A stretch of DNA of 64,000 nt. Origin: Paenibacillus ehimensis NBRC 15659. Lineage in GTDB: Bacteria; Bacillota; Bacilli; Paenibacillales; NBRC-103111. How positions within the stretch are numbered: position 1 is the first letter of the stretch; each line of letters begins with the position of its first letter. Below the pieces are notes generated by a model that saw nothing but the letters and a program-made list of their open reading frames with translations, was not told the origin of the DNA and ran no database searches. Of this stretch, positions 7,963-16,144 are shown piece after piece. The stretch spans positions 1-64,000 of the forward strand of contig NZ_BILX01000008.1 of the NCBI RefSeq assembly GCF_004000785.1, given 5' to 3'. Both the position numbers and the translations under genes were made by a program.

Positions 7963-9463
7963 ATATAAAATAGATCGACATAACTATATCAAAATCAGTT
8001 TGATTCTTTTCTGTTGTTTGACTTTATTGAACATATTTGTTGAAAGTGCCTTCGCACAAGCCGGCTTTCCCGAAGATGAAATCGACCGGTATATTCAATT
8101 AAAAATGGAAAAAAATAAGATTCCCGGATTAGCCGTAGCGATTACCCGCAATGACCAAATTATTTTTTCAAAAGGATATGGAAAAACAGCGGATCAAAGT
8201 CCGATCTCAACAGATACTCCATTCGCAATCGCTTCGTTAAGCAAATCATTTACGGCTTTGGCCGTCATGCAGCTAGTCGAGGCCGGGCGGTTGGATTTGG
8301 ACAGGCCAATCACCCAATATATTCCTTCGTTTAAACTAAACGATACCCGCGGATCGGCAATCACAGCACGACAATTGTTGAATCATACTAGCGGTATTAC
8401 CGATACAGTATACCCTGATATGACCGTTAACCCGCAACCCGATTCGTTGGAAGATGTAGTGCAGCGATTACATGCAGTAACACTTCATAGCGATCCCGGC
8501 AAAGAATTTCATTATAATAACACCAATTATCAACTATTAGCCTGGATCGTAGAAGTGGTGAGTAAAGAAAAATTCCCTGATTATTTGCAGCGGCATATAT
8601 TTAAACCGCTTGAAATGAACTCTACTCTGGATGTCTCGAATACGAATCAATTCGATTACGGCAGCCTTCCGAAGGGACATTATTTGCTATTTGGCAAACC
8701 GATAGCTACTGCTGAGCCGGAATGGTTCGTGGAAGGTGCGGCCGGAATGGTGTCCACAGTGAACGACATGGCAAAATGGTTAATCGTGCAGCAAAACAAT
8801 GGAAAGTACCGTCATGCGCAGCTGCTTAGCCCCGAGGGGATTAGTTCCATGCATTCTCCAACAGGTCCCTCGAATTCTTATGGCTTGGGGTGGGAAATCC
8901 CGAAAACGGAGGATGGAAAGAAACAAATACAACATGGCGGAATTTTATGGACCTATAAAGCGGAAGAGCTTTTATTACCTGAACAGGGACTTGGCATTGT
9001 CATCTTATTCAATAGCGGTTTGAATGCGTTTGTCGATTATTATTCATTCATTAGCGGTATATCCGGCATATTGACGAATCATCCTCCGGAAGCTTCTCTT
9101 CTCTCCATTACTATGATGGAAATTGGTATGGGTATCATTATTATGATTACTGTGTTTTTGGGAATTCGCCGTTTTTTACGATTAAAAAAATGGGAAGAGA
9201 ACTCTAAGCATCGTGCCCAATGGCAGATTATACTTTATCTAATTTTGAACCTATTCCCGCTGTACGTATTCCTGGCCCTGCCGAACATCCTCACTTTTAT
9301 CGGAGGCGGGCGAGTGCTTAGTTTGGAAGGAATCTTTTTAATGATGCCGAGCATTATCATATGGCTAGCCATAGCTTCTGTGCAAAGTCTTGTTATCGTG
9401 ATTTTACGCGTGACCCGAATTTTGCGGTTGAAGAGAATCGAAAAGGCAACAGTACAAGGATAA
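7949..9463 (+). CDS. Beta-lactamase-family serine hydrolase with C-terminal membrane helices
   Basis: About 504 residues. A basic start and a hydrophobic segment (residues about 14-36) form an export signal or anchor. The class C/PBP-like fold follows, with the nucleophile motif S-L-S-K (about residues 96-99), the YNNTNY motif that supplies Tyr and Asn, and a QHGG motif in place of the KTG triad. The last 130 residues hold three or four membrane helices. Such proteins act on D-amino-acid or ester substrates at the cell surface; the target is unknown. A TTG at 7949 follows AGAAGG at the right distance; an ATG at 7916 has no ribosome site. Base composition is much more AT-rich than the genes after it. 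It closes the regulator-exporter-kinase operon and may be part of the same peptide response. Confidence 0.8.
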   Translation: MRYYKYKIDRHNYIKISLILFCCLTLLNIFVESAFAQAGFPEDEIDRYIQLKMEKNKIPGLAVAITRNDQIIFSKGYGKTADQSPISTDTPFAIASLSKSFTALAVMQLVEAGRLDLDRPITQYIPSFKLNDTRGSAITARQLLNHTSGITDTVYPDMTVNPQPDSLEDVVQRLHAVTLHSDPGKEFHYNNTNYQLLAWIVEVVSKEKFPDYLQRHIFKPLEMNSTLDVSNTNQFDYGSLPKGHYLLFGKPIATAEPEWFVEGAAGMVSTVNDMAKWLIVQQNNGKYRHAQLLSPEGISSMHSPTGPSNSYGLGWEIPKTEDGKKQIQHGGILWTYKAEELLLPEQGLGIVILFNSGLNAFVDYYSFISGISGILTNHPPEASLLSITMMEIGMGIIIMITVFLGIRRFLRLKKWEENSKHRAQWQIILYLILNLFPLYVFLALPNILTFIGGGRVLSLEGIFLMMPSIIIWLAIASVQSLVIVILRVTRILRLKRIEKATVQG

Positions 9464-9518
9464 AAGACAGCGGCAGTCCAGGACTTTTGATCAAGTCCGA
9501 AGCTGCAGCTGTCTTTTT
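9463..9518. terminator. Bidirectional terminator between convergent genes
   Basis: A long stem built of AAGACAGC/GCTGTCTT outside, GCAG/CTGC in the middle and GGACTT/AAGTCC at the tip, with A and T runs on the flanks. It serves the serine hydrolase on one strand and the E2-like gene on the other. Confidence 0.85.
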
Positions 9519-9545
9519 ATTCACATTCAGTCACACACTTATTCA

Positions 9546-10295
9546 TCAATCCAAGGAGCTCTCCGGACCGTATGCCTCCAGATTTTCCTTGACCCGCTGC
9601 AAGAAGCGCCCGCACACAACTCCGTCCAAGATGCGATGGTCCAGCGCCAGGCACAAGCGAACCATCGAACGCACGGCGATTCGGTCGTCCACAACAACCG
9701 GTTTTTTGACGATCGATTCGAAGGTCAAAATAGCGGCCTGCGGATAATTGACGGTCGGGAAAGACGAGATGGAGCCGAACGCCCCCGTATTGTTGACCGT
9801 GAACGTGCCTCCCTGCATGTCGCTTGGCGCCAGCTTGCCCGTGCGCGCTAATTGGGCCAGCCTGTCGATCTCCAGCGCCAAGCCGGCGATATTGCGGAGA
9901 TCGGCACTCCGGATGACCGGGGCCAGTACCGAGTCTTCCGTCCCCACAAGGACCGAGAGATGGATGTCCCGTTTCACGATAATTTTGTCGTCCGCCCACG
10001 TGGAATTCATGATCGGGTAGTCCTTGATCGCCCGGACGACCGCTTGGATAAAAAAGGCGAAGTACGTCAGATTGACGCCTTCCTGCCGCATAAAGCCGTC
10101 TTTGAGCTTGCTGCGCAGCAGGACCAGATTCGTCACGTCCGCTTCGACGACCGTCAGGGCGTGCGGAATCTCGGTAACGCTCTGCAGCGTACGCTCGGCA
10201 ATCGTCCTTCGGACGGGCGTCACGTCGATGGCGTAATCGGCAAGCTCCTCCTGCGGATGGGGTACGATCATTTCCATAATACTGGACTGGCTCAC
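9546..10295 (-). CDS. Stand-alone 2-oxoacid dehydrogenase acyltransferase (E2) catalytic domain
   Basis: A 249-residue protein made of the E2 core only. It starts near the conserved TPVRRTIAERTL segment and ends with the active-site motif ALDHRILDG (HxxxDG, His and Asp present) and the final helix. The lipoyl domain and the E1/E3-binding domain of pyruvate or branched-chain E2 are absent, and no E1 or E3 gene is nearby. The GTG start at 10295 has GGAGG seven bases upstream, so it looks deliberately translated and not like a truncated end. It may be an acyltransferase acting on free acyl-CoA, or a relic with the core intact. All motifs needed for trimer formation and catalysis appear to be present. 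Confidence 0.75.
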   Translation of the reverse strand: MSQSSIMEMIVPHPQEELADYAIDVTPVRRTIAERTLQSVTEIPHALTVVEADVTNLVLLRSKLKDGFMRQEGVNLTYFAFFIQAVVRAIKDYPIMNSTWADDKIIVKRDIHLSVLVGTEDSVLAPVIRSADLRNIAGLALEIDRLAQLARTGKLAPSDMQGGTFTVNNTGAFGSISSFPTVNYPQAAILTFESIVKKPVVVDDRIAVRSMVRLCLALDHRILDGVVCGRFLQRVKENLEAYGPESSLD

Positions 10296-10449
10296 GGTTT
10301 TTCCTCCAATCTTTGTTCTTAAGTCACCCTCTCCACGCGAAGTCTCCGAACGTTTAGTATGTAATCATAGGATCAGGTACTAATTCTCCTCCAATCGTAC
10401 CCTTAAGAACGAGTGGTGTCAACTCCGGTATTTCGATTCGCTTCGTTCT

Positions 10450-10854
10450 CTACGGCCAAATCACCGCTTCTTCCGGACTTAAGGGCCCGTTGTATAAATC
10501 ATTGCTCATGTAGCCCGAGTAGACGATATGCCGGACCACTTTGCCTTGATCGCAAAAAACGATAATCCTGTTGGCATCGTCATAGGATAAATGTCGATCG
10601 GTCCAATGATAGCCTACAGCGGCATTGATGGTTTGCGGATCGGTGTAAGGCCCAAAGACGTACATCTTGTCCCAAGCGAAGTCGGTATGATCCTTCAAAT
10701 AAACCGCTGTGCCCGCTTCCCTGGCCTTGGACGCTGCTTTCTCAATGGCGCGGGCGAGCTGCTGCTCCGGGCTGCCGATTTCGAGCCGGATCACACCGTA
10801 AACGACCACTGCGGCAAGCAGCATGGCTGTGACGAATGCGATTGCTTTTTTCAT
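10450..10854 (-). CDS. Small exported or membrane-anchored protein of unknown function
   Basis: A 134-residue protein not recognised as a known family. Residues 4-24 are a hydrophobic signal or anchor after MKK. The remainder is soluble, with a helical stretch (EQQLARAIEKAASKAREAG), several aromatic residues and the sequence ANRIIVFCDQGKVVRHIVY. It has one cysteine and no lipobox. It lies two bases downstream of the GNAT remnant and is oriented with it. The ATG at 10854 is consistent with the signal peptide, though no strong ribosome site is evident; translation may once have been coupled to the acetyltransferase. Confidence 0.65.
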   Translation of the reverse strand: MKKAIAFVTAMLLAAVVVYGVIRLEIGSPEQQLARAIEKAASKAREAGTAVYLKDHTDFAWDKMYVFGPYTDPQTINAAVGYHWTDRHLSYDDANRIIVFCDQGKVVRHIVYSGYMSNDLYNGPLSPEEAVIWP

Positions 10855-10855
10855 G

Positions 10856-11089
10856 CTACAGCTCTTTCCGGAAAACTTGCTGGGTTTTCGTATTTTCGAA
10901 TCCTGCGTGCTTAAAGCCGACGAGCTCGCTCTGCGCTTCCGCCACGATCACGACATGATCGGCCGCATTCAGAATGGAAGCCAGCCTTTCTTCGATTTGC
11001 TCCGCCTTGGCGGGGTAGCCCAATTGCCCGGATAACCTGGCAATCTCCGGACTATCCTGCAGCACGGCCCTTCGGTAAAGCATGTCCAT
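10856..11089 (-). pseudogene. GNAT acetyltransferase with an in-frame internal deletion
   Basis: The first about 58 residues read as a normal GNAT start (YRRAVLQDSPEIARLSGQLG up to the VVIVAEAQSELVGF strand). The sequence then jumps directly to the last strand and tail of the same fold, GFENTKTQQVFRKEL. The middle third, which carries the acetyl-CoA binding loop (R/Q-x-x-G-x-G/A) and is normally 70-90 residues, is missing with the frame preserved. The product would be 77 residues and cannot bind the cofactor in the usual way. A short functional peptide cannot be excluded but seems unlikely. Confidence 0.75.
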
Positions 11090-11210
11090 TTCGTCCCGTC
11101 TCCCGTCTCTTTTCTATTCCTGTCTGCTTAATCTGCTATATCTCTGTGAAGTAGTGTACCACATCCCCCCCTCCTGGAAAATATTGCTTGCGGCGGTTAA
11201 CCGAAAATGA

Positions 11211-11238
11211 GAAAAAGGACCGGGCTGAAGCCCAGTCC
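11211..11238 (-). terminator. Terminator of the M28 peptidase gene
   Basis: On the minus strand a stem GGACTGGGC / GCCCGGTCC (one G-T pair) with a TTCA loop, followed by a T run. Confidence 0.88.
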
Positions 11239-11251
11239 CCTGTGAAGCGGA

Positions 11252-12652
11252 TCAAACCGGCGGATTCGGGTCGAAAGGATAGCTCACCGGCGTAAAGAAA
11301 TCCTTGTATCGCTTGAACGACGGCGTCGTCGGCGACAAGATCTCCGACACGGAGTTGCCGACAATCGTGGCGACATTGAGCAATTTCTCCTTGCTGATTT
11401 TATCGATAGTATCGTGCCGGGTATGGTATTCAGGCTCGGCAGGGGAATGGCTGTACAACGCCGTTGCGACTCCTCTTTGGTAGAACGGAACATGATCGCT
11501 CCGTCCGAACCGGCCGTACGGAATGACGCCGGATAATCTGGAGGCGAAGGTCGCGCCCAAGTCGGTCACTACGTTTTTCTGTCCGTTCACGGTGAACATG
11601 ACCAAAGTGCCCGAATTTTTGCTGCCTACCATATCGAGCTGAAAATGTCCGATGAACCGGCCGATATCCGCGGAGCTGAGCGAATTGGCATAGGCTTGAG
11701 AGCCGTACAAGCCGTATTCTTCCGCGCCGAACGTCAGGAAACGGACCTCCGAATCCCGCTGGGTCCCCGCGACGGCCCGCGCAACCTCCAGCACAACGCC
11801 CACGCCGGATGCGTCGTCATTCGCTCCGGGGCCTGCGGCAACCGAGTCATGATGGGCGCCGACCGTTACCAGATCATTGGTCGTCGTCGACGTATTAGGT
11901 CTCAGCGTAGCCACGACGTTGTAGGAGGTGGCAGCCATAGTGACTACCCCTTGAACACTGAGCCGCGCCCGGGGGCTGCCGTTAGCCGCCAGCTTCTGCT
12001 TCAAGGCTTGCGCGTCTTTGCCCGAAAGGCTGACGGTCGGAAGGGACAGGGTGCTGAATTGAGTATCCGAAACCGGGGCGTCGGAGGAAGGATCGTAGAG
12101 AATGGCGGCCACGGCGCCTTGGTCCGCGACGTTGGCGATTTTTTCATTGATGTCGATTTGGCCTGCTTCGATCAGAGCGATCTTGCCCTTAAGCTCCAGA
12201 CCTTTCAAATCCTGCAGCGTTCCTTTTTTCGCATCGACAATCTCGCCGCTGACATCGCCGCCTTGCGTGTTTTGAAGCGCTTGCGGGGCAAGCTGCTCGC
12301 TTGCCAATCCGTGAGTCCCTTCGATGGTCAGTTGAATGCTGCTTGGGGCGCTAAATTTGGGGAAGCTAAAGGGCTGGAGAGTGACCGTGTAGCCGTACTT
12401 TTCGAACTCGCCTTTGATATACTGCACCGCATTGTACTCATTTTGCGTCCCGGCTACCCTCGAAGACACGGCCAAGCGCGAAACATGGTTGAATATGGCG
12501 TCCCCATTCACGGTGATGGCTTTCGCCGAGCCCTGGACAACAGCGTCTTCGGGTCCGGCCTCCGGAGGAGCCGCTAAAGCGAGTCCTGTGCCCGTCCCCC
12601 AACAAAGACTGGCTGCCAAAAGCATACGCGACCAAAAAATTCCTTTCATCAT
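11252..12652 (-). CDS. Secreted M28-family zinc aminopeptidase with PA domain
   Basis: A 466-residue exported enzyme. Residues 1-28 are a signal peptide ending in ALAAP. A protease-associated (PA) insert spans about 110-240. The M28 catalytic domain follows with the zinc ligands in order: AHHDS (His and nearby Asp), GANDDASG (bridging Asp), FGAEEYG (catalytic Glu and Glu ligand), QLDMVG (Asp) and YHTRHDT (His). It removes N-terminal residues from peptides outside the cell, like the Bacillus aminopeptidase YwaD. GGAG lies just before two adjacent ATGs; the second would give slightly better spacing. It is a single-gene unit with its own terminator. Confidence 0.88.
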   Translation of the reverse strand: MMKGIFWSRMLLAASLCWGTGTGLALAAPPEAGPEDAVVQGSAKAITVNGDAIFNHVSRLAVSSRVAGTQNEYNAVQYIKGEFEKYGYTVTLQPFSFPKFSAPSSIQLTIEGTHGLASEQLAPQALQNTQGGDVSGEIVDAKKGTLQDLKGLELKGKIALIEAGQIDINEKIANVADQGAVAAILYDPSSDAPVSDTQFSTLSLPTVSLSGKDAQALKQKLAANGSPRARLSVQGVVTMAATSYNVVATLRPNTSTTTNDLVTVGAHHDSVAAGPGANDDASGVGVVLEVARAVAGTQRDSEVRFLTFGAEEYGLYGSQAYANSLSSADIGRFIGHFQLDMVGSKNSGTLVMFTVNGQKNVVTDLGATFASRLSGVIPYGRFGRSDHVPFYQRGVATALYSHSPAEPEYHTRHDTIDKISKEKLLNVATIVGNSVSEILSPTTPSFKRYKDFFTPVSYPFDPNPPV

Positions 12653-12741
12653 GTCACTCCTTTTGTTTTGAAATGTAATACGCTTCTACTTTATTGCGGC
12701 GGCCAGCTCAAATATGTATGCATTTTTGGAATGAACGAATG

Positions 12742-12786
12742 AAAAAAGCGCAGCCGAATTCCCGTAACAACGGAGAGGCTTACGCT
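12742..12786 (-). terminator. Terminator of the VOC-protein gene
   Basis: An imperfect stem pairing AGCG..GGC with GCC..CGCT, with CCG/CGG at the tip, followed on the minus strand by a run of six T. Confidence 0.7.
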
Positions 12787-12824
12787 TTTGAATAATTAAC
12801 CGACGTTTAATTTTATTTAACCGA

Positions 12825-13508
12825 TCAAGCCTGCCCGCTTATACTCTCGATCCGATACCGCTTGGGTCCAAGCTCGATGCTGCCGGCACGTTCCGCCTGA
12901 AGCTTAACCGTTGTCGGAAACATACCGGGCATCCGCTCATCCGGAAACCAAGGGCGCTTGATATCGATAACGATCAGCAGACCTTCCACATTGCCGACCG
13001 CGGCAAATTGCCGGCCGTCTCCGCTCCACATTTCAAGCGAAAACGATTCGTTCAATTGTTGGAGGGCAGCCGGCAGATCTTCGACCGGAAGCCCGATCTC
13101 GCTAATACGTATAATATCCTTGGACGAGAAAGGCTCGCCGGTTCCGTTGCTCAGGGAATGATGAGCGATGAGCTCGACGAGATTGCCGTCCGGATCGTAG
13201 AAATACAAGGCCGTGGCATTCCAATTGGGGAAAGGAAATTGTACGGCTTCCTCTTTGGCAATCGGCTCGATTCCTTTGCTGCGAACCCATGCCAGCGCTT
13301 CGTTCGCTTTGTTGTCGGGAATCGTGAAAGCGATGTGGTAAAAAGCCTGCTCCCGGTCATCCGCAACAAAGGTAAGCTTCGACTCTCCCGCCTGAAGCAC
13401 AAGCGAATCCGCATTCTCCTCAAGTATGGGAAGCTGGAGCGTTTCACAATAGAAATGTTTTGTCGCCTCGTAGTTGGATGAGTGCAAAATAACTTCGCGT
13501 ATGTTCAT
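12825..13508 (-). CDS. VOC (glyoxalase/dioxygenase superfamily) protein
   Basis: A 227-residue protein with two consecutive VOC modules. The first (1-115) has HSSNYEATKHFYCETLQL at the start and the metal-side motif YFYDPDGNLVELIAHH at its end. The second (about 130-215) is degenerate. The fold supports glyoxalases, ring-cleaving dioxygenases and antibiotic-binding proteins; the substrate cannot be read here. The ATG at 13508 has AAGGAGAG at the right distance, while a longer frame from 13535 would run into this ribosome site. It lies 24 bases after yitT on the same strand, so it is probably co-transcribed with that gene. Confidence 0.8.
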   Translation of the reverse strand: MNIREVILHSSNYEATKHFYCETLQLPILEENADSLVLQAGESKLTFVADDREQAFYHIAFTIPDNKANEALAWVRSKGIEPIAKEEAVQFPFPNWNATALYFYDPDGNLVELIAHHSLSNGTGEPFSSKDIIRISEIGLPVEDLPAALQQLNESFSLEMWSGDGRQFAAVGNVEGLLIVIDIKRPWFPDERMPGMFPTTVKLQAERAGSIELGPKRYRIESISGQA

Positions 13509-13531
13509 TTCGATCTCTCCTTCGCGATAGG

Positions 13532-14446
13532 TCACGAGAAGACTTTCGACGCGTCCCTTCCTGCCCGCGGAACCAAGGGATAGCTGTGGAACCCTTGTCC
13601 GTACACTTCGCTGGCTTCGCTTAGAATGACGAACGCTTGCGGATCTACGGTGCTGACGATCTTCTTAAGCGGCGCAATGTCGGCATTTCTCAGGACGACC
13701 ATCAGGACCCCGCGGGGTTCCCCGGTATAGCCGCCCCAGCTTGTGAACCGGGTCAAGCCGCGGTCCAGTTCCAGCAAAATCGCAGCGCGCAGCGTCTCTT
13801 CGCGTGTTTGATCCGTAATGATAAAGGCTACCTTGGAATCCGAGGCCGAGTGGGTCAGCTCCAGCGCCTTTTTGGTCAAAAACAAGCCGATCCATGCATA
13901 CAGCGCCTTCTCCGGCGTAAACACGATTGCGGCCATAAAAATAACGCAAAAGTCGAGGATGAGCAGCGCCTTCCCCAGCCCGATACCGAGCTTGCGGTTC
14001 AGCAGCAGCGCCACGATCGTAAACCCGCCGGAGGAGGCGTTGCCTTTGAAAATCAAGCCTAGCCCAAGCCCGGTCCCGATGCCCCCATAAATGGCGGCCA
14101 GCAGCATGTTGTCCGTCAGCAACGGCACGCCTTCGGTTAACAGGATACACAAAGGCAGCAGGACGGAGCCCAGTACCGTTTTGACCGCAAAGCCCCGGCC
14201 GAATACCGCCGCTCCCGCCAGAAGCAGCGGCACGTTGATCAGCCATTGGCTGATCGCCGGCTTGAGGCCCGTTACATATTCGAGGACGGTGGACAAGCCG
14301 GTCACACCGCCCGCAGCAATCTGATGCGGATGCTGAAACATATTGTAGCTGATTGCCATCAGAAGGCAACCCATTGTCAAGTAAGCCATCTGCACTCCGA
14401 GGGCCGCCGCACGGCCATACCCGGAAGCGCCGCGATCCTGTTTCAT
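13532..14446 (-). CDS. YitT-family membrane protein
   Basis: About 304 residues. Five hydrophobic helices in the first 200 residues form the YitT/DUF161 membrane part, with glycine-rich signatures such as HQIAAGGVTGLS and GNASSGGFTI. The C-terminal soluble DUF2179 domain (about 210-290) includes KVAFIITDQ and a GVLMVVLRNADI segment. Members are common in Firmicutes, often in several copies, and their function is not established. The ATG at 14446 is preferred over the GTG four codons earlier because GGGAG lies upstream of it. The VOC gene follows closely. Confidence 0.85.
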   Translation of the reverse strand: MKQDRGASGYGRAAALGVQMAYLTMGCLLMAISYNMFQHPHQIAAGGVTGLSTVLEYVTGLKPAISQWLINVPLLLAGAAVFGRGFAVKTVLGSVLLPLCILLTEGVPLLTDNMLLAAIYGGIGTGLGLGLIFKGNASSGGFTIVALLLNRKLGIGLGKALLILDFCVIFMAAIVFTPEKALYAWIGLFLTKKALELTHSASDSKVAFIITDQTREETLRAAILLELDRGLTRFTSWGGYTGEPRGVLMVVLRNADIAPLKKIVSTVDPQAFVILSEASEVYGQGFHSYPLVPRAGRDASKVFS

Positions 14447-14620
14447 GTTGCCTTGCACACTCCCTGCTCTTGGATGTAGTTCTTCATCTTTTTATCATGA
14501 ATGCTACACCCCCGCAAGAGCGCAGTGCAACGCGAATTCGCTGTATAACGCCTACGCCGTAATGCTTTCACTCTTTTTTGCAGTGAAGCAGTCCGATACA
14601 TTTCTACCGTCTTTCAACCG

Positions 14621-15052
14621 TTATCCAATCCGCAAAATATCGTGTTCCGCATAGCGTCCGCCGTTCGTTTCACCGATGACCTCCATAGCCGTCTGGCCGT
14701 CGGCTTGCAGCGCCCATTTCCGAATTTCGCTCACCACCTCGCGCAGCGCCTGACCCTTCGCCGTGAGTTCGTATTCAACGCGTACCGGAATTTGGTTATG
14801 CCCCCGTCGGACGGCGATGCCTTCGAGCTCAAGATGCTTCAACCGCTCGGCCAAGGTGCGGGAATTCAGGTTCAGCAGCAGGGCGATTTCCGTAAACCTT
14901 GTATAACCGTCAAGCAGCGCCGAGATGATCTGCAGATTCCATCGCGTTCCGAGAAATTGATAAGCTGCCGAGCCATCGGAATGATCCGGTTCGGCGCCGG
15001 CTTCCGGCAGGTCATGAAGCGTGGGTGCCGCCTGTTCGCCGCTATGTACCAT
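14621..15052 (-). CDS. HxlR-family transcriptional regulator
   Basis: A 143-residue winged-helix protein. The HxlR core spans about 30-120 with LGTRWNLQIISALLDGYTRFTE, the recognition helix NSRTLAERLKHLELEG and the wing VEYELTAKGQAL. Several HxlR proteins use an N-terminal cysteine to sense aldehydes or disulfide stress; none is present here. The start codon lies close to a T-rich region at 15090-15115 that may hold its promoter. The methyltransferase gene upstream is on the same strand 90 bases away; the regulated genes are not evident. Confidence 0.85.
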   Translation of the reverse strand: MVHSGEQAAPTLHDLPEAGAEPDHSDGSAAYQFLGTRWNLQIISALLDGYTRFTEIALLLNLNSRTLAERLKHLELEGIAVRRGHNQIPVRVEYELTAKGQALREVVSEIRKWALQADGQTAMEVIGETNGGRYAEHDILRIG

Positions 15053-15142
15053 AAGGGTAGTCTCTCCCTTCTCGCAAGGATTTTATAAACTTTATATACT
15101 TTTATGTATATAAATTATGATATCCGTTTGCGGATTTGTCAA

Positions 15143-15841
15143 TCACTTCTCCGTATCTATTTTCCAACCGGCCATGACCACGAAATTAAAATATTTGTAA
15201 AAGCAATCGACATCCGAGAATCCGGCCTGCTTCAGCCAGACAAGCTGCTCCTCCAAGGTTGACATCCGATCCAGCTTGGTCCGTTCGTAAGCCGCCGAAA
15301 TTTCGCCCGGGGACAGCCCGCTGCTTTCCACTTTGCGTCTCCAATCCTGCTTATAGCGCCGCTCCAGCGCAGGAGTGCTCCCCAGAACCTGATCCGCATT
15401 AATAAATAATCCGTTGTCGTTCAGCAAGGCGTAGGCGGTCCGGTATACCTGTTGCTTCTCGGCATCGGCCAGGTGATGAATCGAAAGGGACGAGATGACG
15501 ATGTCATACTTCTCCCGGTACTCGCAGGTCGTATAATCCCCGATCATGTACGTGACATTCGGCACGCCGCTCAATCTCGTCCGGGCCATCTCCAGCATCG
15601 GGCCGGAAAGATCCACGAGAGTCAGCTTGGCACGAGGGTGCTTCTGCAGCATGAACGCCGAAAACAAGCCGGTGCCCGCGCCCAAATCCAAGATGCTCGG
15701 AGCATCGTTCCCCTCATCCGTTAATGAAACGGCAGTCTGGTAAAAGTCGTCGAAGCAAGGAATCAATTTGCGTCTTTGGCGGTCGTATGCGCTTGCGGCC
15801 TCGTTAAACTGTTCTACGAGCTGCTTTTTTGTATGGTCCAT
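15143..15841 (-). CDS. Class I SAM-dependent methyltransferase
   Basis: A 232-residue enzyme with the SAM-binding motif I ILDLGAGTGLFS (about residues 48-59), motif II acidic LTLVDLSGPML, and the post-core IVISSLSIHHL, as in YcgJ/UbiE-like small-molecule methyltransferases. The substrate is not evident. The ATG at 15841 follows GGAGGG by seven bases; the longer frame from 15895 would include this ribosome site. It is a single gene with a T-rich upstream region (15895-15950) containing several TATA-like stretches. Confidence 0.85.
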   Translation of the reverse strand: MDHTKKQLVEQFNEAASAYDRQRRKLIPCFDDFYQTAVSLTDEGNDAPSILDLGAGTGLFSAFMLQKHPRAKLTLVDLSGPMLEMARTRLSGVPNVTYMIGDYTTCEYREKYDIVISSLSIHHLADAEKQQVYRTAYALLNDNGLFINADQVLGSTPALERRYKQDWRRKVESSGLSPGEISAAYERTKLDRMSTLEEQLVWLKQAGFSDVDCFYKYFNFVVMAGWKIDTEK

Positions 15842-16144
15842 CTCGGTTCCCTCCGGAAAAAAGATTATCGATTGCTTTAGCGATAGTATAAGCAAAGTAT
15901 GTTTATAACGAAAATATATTAAACTTATAAACTATATAGTTAATATCTATAATTGTTTACGGGCCGGAAGAGACTAACAGACGTATGGAAAACGGTCTAT
16001 GCGTAAGCGTCAACTCTGTCCACCTGTGCACGTCTCAGCCGGGCGCACAGAATTTCTAATCCTGCCAACCATGTTGTCAGGATTACTGTATTACGATCAT
16101 AACCAGATGACCTTCACGAGGTCATCGACAAAGGTGGTGATGAC
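15842..16144. promoter_or_regulatory. Divergent promoter region with a perfect dyad before the WYL gene
   Basis: No gene was seen in this 300-base gap. The first 100 bases are AT-rich and should carry the methyltransferase promoter. GATGACCT (16106-16113) is perfectly inverted as AGGTCATC (16119-16126) with a five-base centre, just before the ribosome site of the WYL regulator. The right half-site is partly repeated as GTGATGAC at 16137-16144. It is a candidate operator for autoregulation, inferred from symmetry and location. Confidence 0.45.

Noticed and set aside
11645-12577. Plus-strand ORF of 310 codons opposite the M28 peptidase
   Set aside because: The minus strand has a signal peptide and all zinc ligands; the plus translation has no family pattern or ribosome site.
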